A DNA stretch of 64,000 bases from Mortierella sp. BCC40632 (lineage: Eukaryota; Mortierellomycota; Mortierellomycetes; Mortierellales; Mortierellaceae): positions 628,501 through 692,500 of the forward strand of contig WAEK01000021.1 in the NCBI GenBank assembly GCA_011634665.1. Reading direction: 5' to 3'. The stretch's first letter is position 1; each line of letters opens with the position of its first letter. The translations under genes and the position numbers were made by a program. Below the pieces are notes generated by a model, which had not been told where the DNA came from, made no database searches, and saw only the letters and a program-made list of their open reading frames with translations. Of the stretch, positions 35,357 to 47,559 are shown piece after piece.

Positions 35357-36983
35357 TTATGCCTTTTTGGTCACTCTCTTCTTGGTCGTCGTTGTCGTCT
35401 TCTTGGTAGTCTTGGAGGAAGACGAAGAGACAGCGGATCCCTCGTCGGCAGTGGTAGTAGTAGTAGTCTTCTTCAAGGTACCATCGGCGTTCAAATGAGG
35501 ATACTTGGAAGGATCACTCGAGTAGTTGGAACCACCCGAGAAGAACGAAAAGACAACACCCGACAGAGAACCAGCAATGATGTAGACCATCCACTTGGGC
35601 ATCCAGGCCGTGAATTGACCAAGATATTCCATGATATCAGCATACTTTTCGAACCAGTCAGCTCTATTGTTTTTTGTTTTTTTGTTTTTCCCAAAAAAAA
35701 AGATATTGGAACATCAAGAAAAAGAAAAGGGAGAGAAGAAGAAGAAAAAAAAAAAAAAGTTGAGTAACCAGAGCGCCCATGTGAACATGATCATGCTTTT
35801 TGTGTCAAAAAAAGGTTGATCTCGAGAATGCAAAAAAGCTTGGGTCCACAAAAAAAAACCCCTCTAACTCCGACGACTTACAACTTTGAGTAAGGGCTCA
35901 TGAGGCCGCCCAACATGGGGTAGTACTGGTACTCTTCCTCCTCGACAAAGTTGACCAAGAACTGGGTATCATTTCTAATGTATGGGACCTGACGGACTGT
36001 TTCAAAAGGCAAGAAGAGTAAGCAGAACAAAGAAGATGAAAGGAGAAGGAGAAGGAGGTGCAAAACAGAATCAGTCATCTCGTCCAAAAAAAAAAAAAAA
36101 AAAAAAAAAGAGCTCATAAAGTTGTCTTTTAGTAATCATGCTTACACTCTCCATCCTTGGCATGGATAATATAAGGAAGACGAGCAGGGATAAAGAAGCG
36201 AGCAGAGAGACGAGCGTTCTCCTCAACCCAGACAGTCGCAAACTTTGTGCTAGAGTGTTCCTTTAGTTTTTGAGCAGCCTCCAAGAAGGTTGGGTAGTAG
36301 TCGATGCAAGGTGGGCTTTGGATAGAGCAGCTGAAGAGAGAGAAAGAGAAAGAGAGAGGAAGAGATGGAAGAGAAAGAATTAGAGGATGAAAAAGTTTTT
36401 TTTTCAATGCCATGTAAAAAAGAGAGAAAGAAGCTCGATCGACAAGCATAATCTCGACTCCGACTCTTATACCCCAGACGAGAGCTAAGAAGCAATGGAA
36501 AGGAGAAACAAGATGACGAGGCAACTAGATCGAGCGAGAGAGAGAGAGAGAGAGAGAGAAAAGAGAGCGAAAAGAGACTTACAAAGTAACGACCCACTCG
36601 TCATTATAGATAGTCTCACGAAAGTTGGCATCCGTGACATTCTGGATCGCATCCTCGGTATCGTTCAAGACCAAAGGTGGGAACTCGTCTGTACCGATAA
36701 GCATGGCTTTGACTGTCTTGAAGAGACCTCCGGCACCCCTGTATTCTGGTCGAAGGTACTTGCCAGACTCGTCTTCATCGACTGAGGGAGTTCCTGCAGC
36801 AGCCTTCTCCTGTGCTTGTGCTTGTGCTTGTGCCTGTGCTTGTGCTTGTGCCTGAGCCTGAACATACTGGGGTCCTGGTCCTAGTGGATCCTCGTCAGGG
36901 CCATATTGGGCCAGGGCAGGGGTTGCGCAAAGGGCTAAAGCGCCGACGATGGCGATGAGTGAGTACTTGTTGAGAAACCTCAT
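35357..36983 (-). CDS. ER thioredoxin-like membrane protein (TMX-type) with SPPC in place of CxxC
   Basis: Four minus-strand exons, 36983-36583, 36330-36146, 35996-35882 and 35663-35357, give 335 residues. A clear signal peptide (MRFLNKYSLIAIVGALALC, cleavage near ALA-Q) leads to an Ala-Gln repeat. A thioredoxin fold follows at about 110-230: NFRETIYNDEWVVTF before the active site, cis-Pro in ARLPYI, then KDGEFRQVPYIRND. Aligned to protein disulfide isomerases, the CGHC site reads Ser-Pro-Pro-Cys (139-142). The catalytic N-terminal Cys is Ser, though another Cys sits four residues earlier (C135). One membrane span (about 257-276) is followed by a Thr/Lys-rich cytosolic tail ending TKKA. This is TMX-like topology. 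Loss of the first Cys argues against ordinary oxidase activity and for a binding/chaperone role or a Cys135-Cys142 pair (inference). All phases chain; donors GTAAGT, GTAAGC, GTAAGT. Confidence 0.85.
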
Positions 36984-38082
<1,099 letters not shown>

Positions 38083-38452
38083 ATGAGACTTTACGCTTTC
38101 GGATCGAACGGGAATGGTCAACTCGGGATCGGATCCGACGAGGACACATCCACACCCCAGTCTGTCCTCATCTCCTCAGAGAACACATCACAGCATTGTC
38201 AACAGGATCATCATGCCTTTGCTGCAGGTGGTAATCACACAGCCATCATCACCGCACAGGACCGACAACTGCTCATGACAGGCTCCAACAAGGACTGTGA
38301 AACCTTGCTTCAGGAGCCCTCTCAAGTCTTTTCGACTCTGACCCTTCCTGAGCTTCTACCACTACACAACTCACCTCACTCGACCCGTCGTTGGAGATCG
38401 GTCGCTTGTGGATGGGCGTTTACTATTGCTGTGACAGAACCAACAAACGACT

Positions 38453-38483
<31 letters not shown>

Positions 38484-39690
38484 CGATCATGACGCGATCA
38501 AGACTGAACTGTCTACTCGGCCTTTATCCAAACCCACCAATCATGTCTTTGCTTGGGGCTCGGGCGCGTTTGGTGAACTGGGACTTGGAAAGGCAATCAC
38601 AAAGACAGGCCCAAAGGCGATCTCTATCCAGACTGGAGCATTGGATCCTAGCACCTGGGACTCGAATAAGCAATTAGAGGTCATCAAGGTCACTGCGGGA
38701 CTTCGCCATGTTCTCTTGTTGGCCAAGGAAAAGACTCTCCAGGATCAGGACACATCCCAACAATGTTCTGGACAGTCATCAAGGAAAATCCTTTTGGGAT
38801 GGGGCAATAACCGACAAGGACAATTAGGAGTACTGGAAAAACCAGGTCAGCGGGATGGACAGATCCCATGGACAGAAAAGGAGCTACGAGGCAAGTTTAC
38901 GGAACCGACCCGGATAAAGATCCATCATCCAACCGATCCTACATGGTCGGGACCCAATGGAGAAACCAATCCCGAGATTGTGGATATGGCTTGTGGGCAA
39001 CATCATTCACTGGTCCTGTTTTCAGATGGTACTGTCTATGCCTCGGGGTTGAACAAGTATGCGCAGCTAGGACCTTCGAATTCTGATCTAATTGCTGTGA
39101 CGGATGGGATGACTCCTGAAAAGGAAAAGTCTCGACAGGATTTCAGGATTGGGTTTGAAAAGATTGTTGGGTTACCACCTGTGGACACAATCTCTTGTGG
39201 TTGGAACCATAACGCGGCCATGAATATGCGACTTGATCCCATGACCATTTATCTCTGGGGTAGAAACGATCATGGTCAATTAGGAAATGGTCTTGCTCTT
39301 CAAGTCGTCCATGTCAGTGGCAAGAGTATCCCAACAGGAATTGTCCAGGTCAGACTCGAACGTTCTTCCTCAGAGAGTGATCAGAGTGAACAAAATCGGT
39401 CGAGTCAGGAGATTGTTTCTTTTAGTTGTGGGTCCGAGCATATGCTTGCCATGACACGATCTGGGGATTGCTATGCTTGGGGATGGAATGAGCATGGGAA
39501 TTGTGGGAATGGAGCCGAAAGTACAGGAGAGGTGGTCTTGGGGGAGGAGAGTGAGCCAGATTTGAAAGATGTGCATGTTCCTCGAAGAGTCAGATTACCT
39601 TTGGATGTTCTCTCAACCACAAGTACAAGTATCGATTCAAAGCCTGGAAAGGTGATGGGTGGGTATGGGTCATCGTGGGTTTGGTGCTAG
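38083..39690 (+). CDS. RCC1-repeat beta-propeller protein (ATS1/SERGEF-like)
   Basis: Single exon, 535 residues, unlike its multi-exon neighbours. The ATG at 38083 was chosen because the first propeller blade starts directly (MRLYAFGSNGNGQLGIG). RCC1-type repeats recur: FAWGSGAFGELGLG, GWGNNRQGQLGV, CGQHHSLVLFSDGTVYASG, CGWNHNAAMN, YLWGRNDHGQLGNG, CGSEHMLAMT, and YAWGWNEHGNCGNG, with a closing GGYGSSWVW. An Asn run (about residues 125-135, AAC repeats) interrupts an early blade. Repeat order and total size suggest the ATS1/SERGEF group rather than the nuclear Ran exchange factor RCC1. Yeast ATS1 works with the diphthamide/Elongator-linked factor KTI11, which would be a loose link to ELP1 here (inference). 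No membrane segment or targeting signal was seen. Confidence 0.85.
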
Positions 39691-39985
39691 AGTGGTTTGC
39701 TCGAGATAAATGAGGCTCGTTTATTGGGGTTTTCAAGATATTTAGAACCCTCTTTTGTTCACAAAGCTCGCTGCTTTTTTTTTTTTTCCTTTTTCTTCTT
39801 TTGGTCTCTTGGAGAATATAAAAAAAAAAAAAAAAAAAAAAAAGAGTCAAGCCAACATTAAAGTTAAAAGAGAAAAGTAAAAGGAAAAAGGAGAATGAAA
39901 GAATGAAAGAAAAGAATGTGGTCAAAGGGTCAAAAAGAACAAAAAAGGTTGTGAATCGCTCTCTCTCTCTCTCGCTCTCTCTCTT

Positions 39986-41180
39986 TTAAGCAGTCTTTGC
40001 AGAGGCATTGGCCTGAGTCTCTGCCTTGAGTTTCTCTGCTGCCTCCTGCTTGGCGATAATGGCCTTGGCAGTAGCCTCCCAGGCCTGAGCCTGAGTACCA
40101 CTGTTGGGATCAAAGTAAGGCTTCTCACCCGAGACCGTGACACGGATACCACGACGATGATAAGGTCTAAAGTCAGGAACACCTGTATGGAAAGTCGAAC
40201 GGTTGTCCCAGATGGCAACACTGTTTCTTTCCCAATGGAACCGAACCTGGTATTGAAGCTTCTTGGCAACAAGATCTGCAATGTGATCCAAAATCAACTT
40301 GGACTCGGCAGGAGTAACACCCACGATCTCACGAGCAAAGACTGGGTTTGCATAGACAGACTTCCAGCCCGTCACGGGGTTGGTGCGAATCACAGGGTGT
40401 TCCGAATCATTCAACTTGCCAAAGGTTTTACGACCAGTGTAGGCGGTCAAGGTCTTGAAAATGTCAGAAGAGTGAATGGCAGTCAAACCCTCGAGGAAAG
40501 TCTTGAAGGCAGGTGAAAGGTCATCATAGAGCTCATAGCCATTAGACCAGATCGTGTCTCCACCAGACTCGGGGATATCTTCAAACTTGAGGATCGAGAA
40601 TGAGGCAGGAGCAGGCTCAAAGGAAACATCTGAATGCCATGAATCGTTCGTGTTGAAGCGGGTGGGAGGGCTATATAAAATAAAATAAGAGAAAAAGAAA
40701 AGAGAGGTCCATGGATTAGATTCATGGTCATGCAAAATGTGGACTCCAAGCTATATTTCCTCTTTGACATTCTGTCATTTACCTGACGCGAGAGTCCAAG
40801 ACAATGATCTCGGGGTTGTTCTGGTTGTGAGGAACCAAGGGGTGAATGTGAAGAGGACCCCAGCGGCGACCAAGCTTGACGTGCTCGTCATTATTGAGAT
40901 CGTCCTGATCGCGGAAAAAGACGACGCCGCGCTCGGCAATCAAGGCAGCAAGTTCCTCAGATTGTTGCTCAGTAAGCTTGGTGAGGTTGATACCATGGAG
41001 CTCGGTACCAAACTTGGGGGTATAATCGATTCTCTTGGTCACGCTGGCAAAGAGAGCCTTCTTCTCAGGATCGGCTCCCTTGCCGGCAACGCGCGTAGCA
41101 AAGGTGTTGCGATCAGCCAAAGTAGCATCCTGCTCATTGGCAGAGACGACAATGCTGTTCTCGACGACGTTTGTGGCCAT
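39986..41180 (-). CDS. TauD/TfdA-family Fe(II)/2-oxoglutarate dioxygenase, copy 2
   Basis: Paralogue of the gene at 11119-12308, in the opposite orientation about 29 kb away. Minus-strand exons 41180-40783 and 40670-39986 give 360 residues. The single intron (112 bp, donor GTAAAT) is at the same codon and phase as in copy 1. Iron ligands His145 and Asp147 (WHSD) and the distal His in STFHTG (about 294) are present, as are the Arg pair in RRGIRVT. Most of the two proteins can be aligned without gaps, differing mainly at the first about 20 residues and at the Lys/Ala-rich tail. Likely substrates as for copy 1 (taurine or another sulfonate). Both active sites look intact, so neither is an obvious pseudogene. 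The 5' leader has a good acceptor-like TTTCAG 25 bp before the ATG, so a leader intron is possible. Confidence 0.9.
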
Positions 41181-41402
41181 GGCTGATGTTGGGCTGTTGG
41201 TCCTGAAAGAAGAAGGTGGTGAAGACGCGAGTGAGATTTGGAGGGGGGATGGAGAATATGTGTTTCGTTGAGTGTGAGAGGACTATCCTTTGGTCGGCCA
41301 GGTGGTTGTTCTTTTTTTTTTCTTTTTGCTTTGCTTTGCTTTGCTTTGTTGAGGTGTTCGAAACGATGTGAGGAAACAAAGATGGAGGGCGTGTTCGATG
41401 TC

Positions 41403-41410
41403 TTTTTATA
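41403..41410 (-). promoter_or_regulatory. possible TATA box of TauD-type dioxygenase gene 2
   Basis: TATAAAAA on the minus strand, 223 bp before the ATG at 41180. The distance is long unless the leader contains the intron suggested above. Copy 1 also has a TATA box. Confidence 0.4.
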
Positions 41411-42182
41411 CCTAGTATCCTGTCAATGACGAATAGTCAGCAATGTGGTGTGTGTTCACGAAAAAAAAAAAAAAAAAAAAATGCAGAGAAGCAAACATGA
41501 GAGGATGGCGCGTCCTCTGTCAGAGTGGACGCGGCGTGGGCCAAGCGCGCGATGGCGACATTTGCAGGTGTGAGGTCGTGCTGTAGGAGAGTTCCCCTCC
41601 CTCACCCTTTTCCTTCCCTCTCTTTCTCAATACTGTTTTAGAAGGTCTACATTAGCGTGTACCAGTCGGAGAAGAACACACCCGTACCGCAGTGCAGGGA
41701 ATGGACCTTATGCGCATGGTTTGGCCTCACCATTCTTGCTACGACAGAGTTGACCTATCCAACTCTTGTGTGGAGAGAGAGAGAGAGAGAAAAAAAAAAA
41801 AAAAAAAAAAAAAAAAGGCCAAACGCCATTCTGATACGAGATGGGAAGAGACACATTCCCAGAGGCGCAGGCGAGGTAGGAGTACGCGCAGGGCTGCAGC
41901 TGTAGCTCGGATAGCCATTGCACCATTCTTTTTTGTCATGTCTCTGTCCAGCTGAAAGTTTAAAGTGGACACACCCTCCGAGAGTGTACACTAGTCCCTA
42001 CTCAATACAGTACGCGGGGTAGTCATTGGGCCGTGGACACAGCTTAGTGGGCCAGGACTGAAATGTGGGAGACACGCTCTGATCTCCTTGGTCTTCGCTG
42101 ACTGGCGGGTCAGACGCACAAGAGCCTGGAATAGAGAGAGGGAGAGAGAGAGGTGGGCGTCAGTCAGCTCAACTTGCAAATC
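41411..42182. other. intergenic, no gene seen
   Basis: Holds two poly-A runs (41461-41480 and 41791-41816) and GC-rich single-copy DNA. No supported gene. Confidence 0.5.
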
Positions 42183-42590
42183 ATGTCCGAAAATCGCGTA
42201 ATTTCAACCGCCGAGCACACACCCTCCGAGCCAGAAATCGCCTATGAAAAGACAAACAACACGACTATGGTTCAGCTCTCTGTATTCTATCTTGGATTGT
42301 GCCTCACCCGATCGGGGATGCTGCTAGAGGAAGCTGTACCTGTCAAAGGAGAGACGGAGAGAGGAAAGGGGAATGTCACTCCCACTGACCACACACACAA
42401 ACACTTACACACACACAAACATACACAAACACTCCCGCACCTTGCCACCAAGACAGTCAAGGTGAGCACTGCGATCGCTATCAGATCAATCGCTCCCCTT
42501 TCTATGCCCCTTGGACCTGTCTGGCACCAGGGTTTGTCTCTTTCATTCTCTCTACGACATGCCCTTACTGGATCCCCGACCAAAAAATAA
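42183..42590 (+). pseudogene. possible N-terminal relic of an MFS drug transporter
   Basis: An ATG at 42183 opens a frame whose first about 45 residues look like a real protein start: polar MSENRVISTAEHTPSEPE, then NNTTMVQLSVFYLGLCL. The pattern is that of the cytosolic N-terminus and first helix of DHA2-type drug:proton antiporters. After the helix begins the frame runs into low-complexity DNA (a CACA-rich stretch at 42390-42440) and ends at about 42590 without further helices. No later exon with transporter motifs was found downstream. It may be a truncated or decayed copy, or chance. Weak call. Confidence 0.25.
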
Positions 42591-43153
42591 AATAAAATAA
42601 AAGAGCGAACTTTCTATGGAACCATAGAATCATAGAGAACCTAGAGTCAGATCATTCGCAAAAAGCTCTTGCCTGTCGTATCTTCCATGGCTGCCCAATT
42701 TCAATGTTCTATGTCGCTATGGGCTCCAAAGTTGGGGATTTTCCCGAGGATCATTCGAAAGAGAGACCAAGGCGTAAGAGCGCTAACTCCATGTAGACCT
42801 GTTAAGTGATTGTTCACGGCATGGCGCCAAAGGATCCTATTTCTTCTTCTTCTTCTTCTTCTTCTTCCTTGGGCACAATGATCAAAGACATTGAAGAAAT
42901 TTTGTTCAAGGAATCTGCAGTCAGTTGCTAGCTCCTTTGCCATTGGTTGGTATGTCGTGGACTTGTCAGAAAGGGAGGGGATTCCTCGAGCTGATGCTAT
43001 ATGGCGTGAAAGGACTGGAGGGACAAGAAATGGGAAAAAACAGCGCTTTGTTCTCGTCTGTGTCCAAACGAATGTGGTTGTCCTGTATGACCAAAAAGGA
43101 AGAGAGGAAGAGAGGAGGACAGAACTAAAAGTAGCATGAGAAAAAAAGAAAAA

Positions 43154-43154
<1 letters not shown>

Positions 43155-43237
<83 letters not shown>
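43155..43237. repeat. (AAAG)n tetranucleotide microsatellite
   Basis: About 21 AAAG units, flanked by A-rich sequence. Confidence 0.95.
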
Positions 43238-43581
43238 AAAAAAAGAAAAAGAGAAAAGAAAAGAGGATCACAGAGACACCTGACCCCGGAGAAACAATCG
43301 CAGAACCATTACTACCGTTACCACCACCACCACCACCAAAAAAAAAAAACGCAGTGCCTTCTTCTTCACACGAATAAACTGGCGAACGACATACTGCCAC
43401 TGTCTACCCGGGAAGTGATGTTGGGATGTAGGCTAGGCTAATAGTCATCGTGTGACTTCTCAGACTTGCTGCCACAACTTCCATTTTGCAATCACCATTG
43501 ATAGAAACAAAAATTGTGTGGAGTGTGGATATGGGATGTGTGCATGGACGCGTAGTGTGGGATAGAATGCAATCTAGCCTC

Positions 43582-43615
<34 letters not shown>

Positions 43616-45797
43616 TATCACGCCTGCATGCTCCCTGCAGTGCACGGTCAAAAGTTGTTGCATTAGGAAATGCGTTCAGATTGCATTGTTACCCTGAAGG
43701 CACATCTTTCGATGACCGTACTTCATTGGGCTCTCGGACCACCCTGCTCGCCCTGCCCGCCCTGCTCCCCCCGCCTCAATACTTCGGGCGCGCATAATTG
43801 AACGCATTCTTTTTTTTTTTGTTTTTTTTCCTAGGCACTACGGAGACCCTTTCTCTCTCTCTCCCTCTTTCCACATAACTTGCTATATTTCATTACTCTC
43901 CTAAATCTACACAGTCTGCGTTTGTCACCTCAATGCTCTTCAGATCGCTCCAAGCGTCGCAATCACTTCCAACAGACTCAAAAGAAAAACTGAGTAAAGA
44001 ATCAGTCCTGTCCAAGAAAAAACAAAGTGTTGGCCCGATACAAGAGGATACAGAAAAGGTCCTCTGCACGACATAGCTCAAAGCTAGAACAAGTACTGTA
44101 CATTGGAAGGGTAGGCTTTTTGTAGTGCAGGTAAAAGAGGGAGGGAAGGGGAGAACCAGCGCTCCCTGGAACAACTTGCGGTAATGTCGAGTTGATAGTT
44201 AGACCAAGAGTTTGTACTGTGTGACCACGCAAACAAGGGAAGGGACAGTTTTGCTGTTGTTTTTTTCCCTTTTCCAGCCCATCACTGCATGAGTCGAGTT
44301 TAGTAAAATCTGATCCTTGGTCTGGGGCAAATCCTCTCGACTGCAACCTTGGATCAATGATCCTGCCTAAAGACATGTTTCTAGTTCAAAAAAAAAAAAG
44401 AAAAGTCATTTCCGCGGAGCCCACACTTAGGGTCGTACATGGACTACTCCATCTTGCCCTTGCCCACTCCCCAGGCAGGCCAAGCTCTCCAAACAGAGGC
44501 TATCAGCAGATCGCTCTTAATCGCTGCGTTATCGTGTGAGTATGGCAAAGGGTAAAAAGAAAAGCACATACGCAAAAGCGCCAATCTCTGTCTACATCGT
44601 ACCATACTTTAGTCGCAAAAGTAACACTGGAGAAAGTAGGAGAGGAGCATCCACAGGATTTTTCTTGTGTCCTTGGCAATACCTAGGACCTGAGAACCTG
44701 TCTTGTGGGCTGAGTAATCGGAAGGTCGTCTGAAATTCAGAGCACCCCTTTTGTAGCTCTCTTTCTTCTCCATCAATCCGTCTTTTTTTTTTTTTTTTAC
44801 TAGCATGGGAAATACTGAGGACGATGTATCGTAGGCAAACGATACGCTCTTGTTTGCTTTGTTTACTTGGTATCAAAGCTGTCATAGTGCACCGACCACC
44901 AGTACTATTTACTGCTCCCCCAACAACCTACCTACTCTCCTTTTTGATCTTCATTCTGGCTGTGGGCACAGCCATTTCAAAATGATGGAATGGAAAAAAA
45001 TGGATCTGGATGGCTACTCCACTTTTTTTTTTTTTTTTTTTTTTTTGATTCTGCTCAGAGTCAAAGCTGAGTCAAAGTCGACTGTTTGACCCGATTAAAA
45101 CGTATCAGGAAGTCTGAAACATGTGTGGAGGGACAGAAGCTTTCAGATGGATGACACTCTCATGTCTGCTACAGGGAGCCTGAAATCCCTTGATGGTAGT
45201 TGGATAAATAGGCATTCCGCGTAAATCCCTGACTATCAGATCCGTTTTTTTTTCCCCTCATTTCTCTTTTATTTTTTCCATACCAAAAGGAGTTAAGAAT
45301 CAGGGTAATCGCCAAGAAAGGTAGGCTGCGAGTTGTTTGATGATGCTTGGTGGCGATCCTATATTGAGATCTCACAGCCCAGTTGCTAATAAAAAGCTAA
45401 CCATCGTCTGTTACCGTCAGCTCTTGGCTTTATGCCATGGCTATGAAACTCCTAACTCCACCTCAACGCGATGCCCCACCACTTCTCTTTTTTTTTTTTT
45501 TTTTTTTTTGGTACCTGGCAATCGAAACTTCACCACTGCCCCCTTTCTTCATGAGCTTCTAGTCAAGTCTACATCAATGATTCACTGTTCAACTCTAGCC
45601 CCACTCAGATGACTTGGTGCCTCCGCCATACTCATCAATGACCGTGACAAATGCAGAAGCAGAAGAGTAGATGGCACTAGTACCGATACTCCACTGCCTT
45701 TCAAGGCATCCGAGTGCTGGATACAGTTGCTACAGGGTAGAGAACTAGAATCAAAAGATTCTCAACAGTCTGTCTCACTGTTTCAATAGACAGAACT

Positions 45798-45799
<2 letters not shown>

Positions 45800-45862
<63 letters not shown>
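45800..45862. repeat. (GA)n microsatellite flanking the inverted repeat
   Basis: About 31 GA units, ending about 70 bp before the left arm of the large inverted repeat. Confidence 0.95.
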
Positions 45863-45866
<4 letters not shown>

Positions 45867-45930
45867 TTGGTTGTGCATCTAGGTATTTAAAACCAGAACT
45901 AAACCTTTTTGTTAGATCACTCCTGTCTCA

Positions 45931-47108
45931 TTTCGACGACTATGGCTCCTGCGGGGAAAATCCAATAGATCCAGAAAAGATCAAAGATGTCGATAGTATA
46001 CAAATTAGACAAGAAAGAACCCCATTTCGAAAGAGATTTACTCTTTTCTCTTCTCTATCTTTTCTATCTTTTCTCTTTTTTTTTTTTTTTTTTTTTCCTT
46101 TTTTTTTTTTTTCTCTCTCTCTTCCCCCTCCTCTCCTCCCACCCAAGGATTTTTTCTCGTTGAGTTTTAAAAAGGTGTTCCCCCTCAGGCTAGCATATCT
46201 GATGCTGAGTGAGAGGTAGGAGAAGGCAAATAAAAGTCGCAAATCAATCCCCTCTTTCCCTACTGCTCACGAGTCATGAAGTTCCACCAGTTGTAGACAG
46301 TGGCCCCTTACCACCTACCCTGGCTTCTTCCCATCGTCGATCATCACAGGGGAGGAAGACTACAGCTAAGGCGGATGAAGACAGCAGGCCATGGGTGGGC
46401 CTTACCGTCAACACCGGATCACTCCAGTCTTCAGTCCTCATAGTCGAGGCGCGATGAGGAGAAAAGAAGAAAAAAAAAAAAAAAAGGGAAGGGGAGCGGC
46501 ATAGGTCACTGTATTTATAATCTCTGGCGTGGAAGTGACGGTCTTCGCAAAGATGGACGCCATAATCGACACTATGACATGAAAAAATGGGAGGGGAAAG
46601 CACCCTCACTGATCTCTCTCGAAAATGAAGACCTTTCAACTGATCAAACCCTGGACTGTCTTTGGTTCTCTCCCCTCTCTCCCCTCCTCTCTTCCCTCTC
46701 TCTCCCCTCCTCTCTCCCCATCGATGGCACGGGTCTGTTGATTATCACAAGCGAGTGGGGAGAGGGGAAAGGTGGATGGACTGACCCAGAGTAGACCACA
46801 GAACCCATGGACTACATCTACATCCAAGAGCCAGCTCCTTCCTTGTGCCATCCATGCCATCCACCCTTCCTGACATCCCCCGCTCTCACTCCGACCACCC
46901 AGCACCGACCACCCCAACTCTATTCATCGGCAGCAAAGGAGACACACAGGTTGTTTGCGGAGCATGCATGGGTTGTTTGCAGAACACTCATACTTGTTTG
47001 CGGAGCATCCATGGCTGCAGACAGAGTATGACCAAGTTGTTTGCAAAGCATCCACGGTTGATGGCAGAGCATGGTTAGGCTGCGTGTAGAGCATGCGTGG
47101 TTGTCTGG
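45931..47108 (+). repeat. left arm of large inverted repeat (foldback-like)
   Basis: About 1.18 kb that recurs in inverted orientation at 47461-48580. Outside simple-repeat stretches the arms differ only at scattered single bases, for example through the block at 46205-46470, which matches the complement of 48060-48310 almost perfectly. Landmarks: GACTATGGCTCCTGCGGGG at the outer end, poly-T/CT, a unique middle section, CT tracts, then a 21-22-bp minisatellite at the inner end. No terminal motif or target-site duplication was recognised. It could be a foldback-type transposable element, a local inverted duplication, or (less likely) an assembly fold-over. Confidence 0.85.
46951..47108 (+). 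repeat. 21-22-bp minisatellite, inner end of left arm
   Basis: About 7.5 imperfect copies of a unit like TTGTTTGCGGAGCATGCATGG, alternating 21 and 22 bp. Confidence 0.85.
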
Positions 47109-47189
47109 ATACAAGAAGTAGCTGAGTAGACGAGCGGCCTTTTTTTTTTTTTTTTTTTGCTGGTAACCTCTACCATTCGCAGAGTCTCT

Positions 47190-47235
<46 letters not shown>

Positions 47236-47460
47236 ATTGTTCCTCTGCCCTTCTCTACCTTGTATTTGGATCGATCTCTGTGGTTGAGCTAGACCCAACG
47301 AATACCGTTCTTCAGGAACGGTCAGCGTGTAGGAGCAACCAGTCTTTTTTGAACACACCTTGGCTTCACTGTTGCTGGGATGGATACTCTCGCCTGAGAT
47401 GGGAGAATGAAAAAAAAGACCCACCGCTCGCTCAACTACATCCAGACGCCTACGAATATT
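47109..47460. other. spacer between inverted-repeat arms
   Basis: 352 bp of mostly unique DNA with a poly-T, a (CT)n tract (47193-47232), and a small hairpin near 47310 (CCGTTC TTCAG GAACGG). No transposase or other coding signal. Confidence 0.6.
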
Positions 47461-47559
47461 CTACATACAACCGTGGATGCTCCGCAGACAGCCTGCACAT
47501 GCTCCGCAAACAGCTGTGAGTATTCTGCAAACAACCCATGCATGCTCCGCAAACAACCT
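47461..47559 (-). repeat. 21-22-bp minisatellite, inner end of right arm
   Basis: About 4.5 copies of the same unit as in the left arm, in inverted orientation. Confidence 0.85.

Larger units (their letters stand above)
42591..45930. other. 3.3-kb gene-poor region
   Basis: No gene or RNA supported. Contains CTT and AAAG repeats, a short CA repeat at 43590-43615, several poly-T runs and a GA microsatellite just before the inverted repeat. Confidence 0.55.

Noticed and set aside
44542..44733. Frame starting MAKGKKKSTYAKAP, suggestive of a ribosomal protein
   Set aside because: The resemblance ends after the first few basic residues; no ribosomal protein family fits.
46209..46457. 82-codon frame inside the left inverted-repeat arm
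   Set aside because: The matching copy in the right arm breaks frame through small insertions, so constraint on a protein is unlikely.
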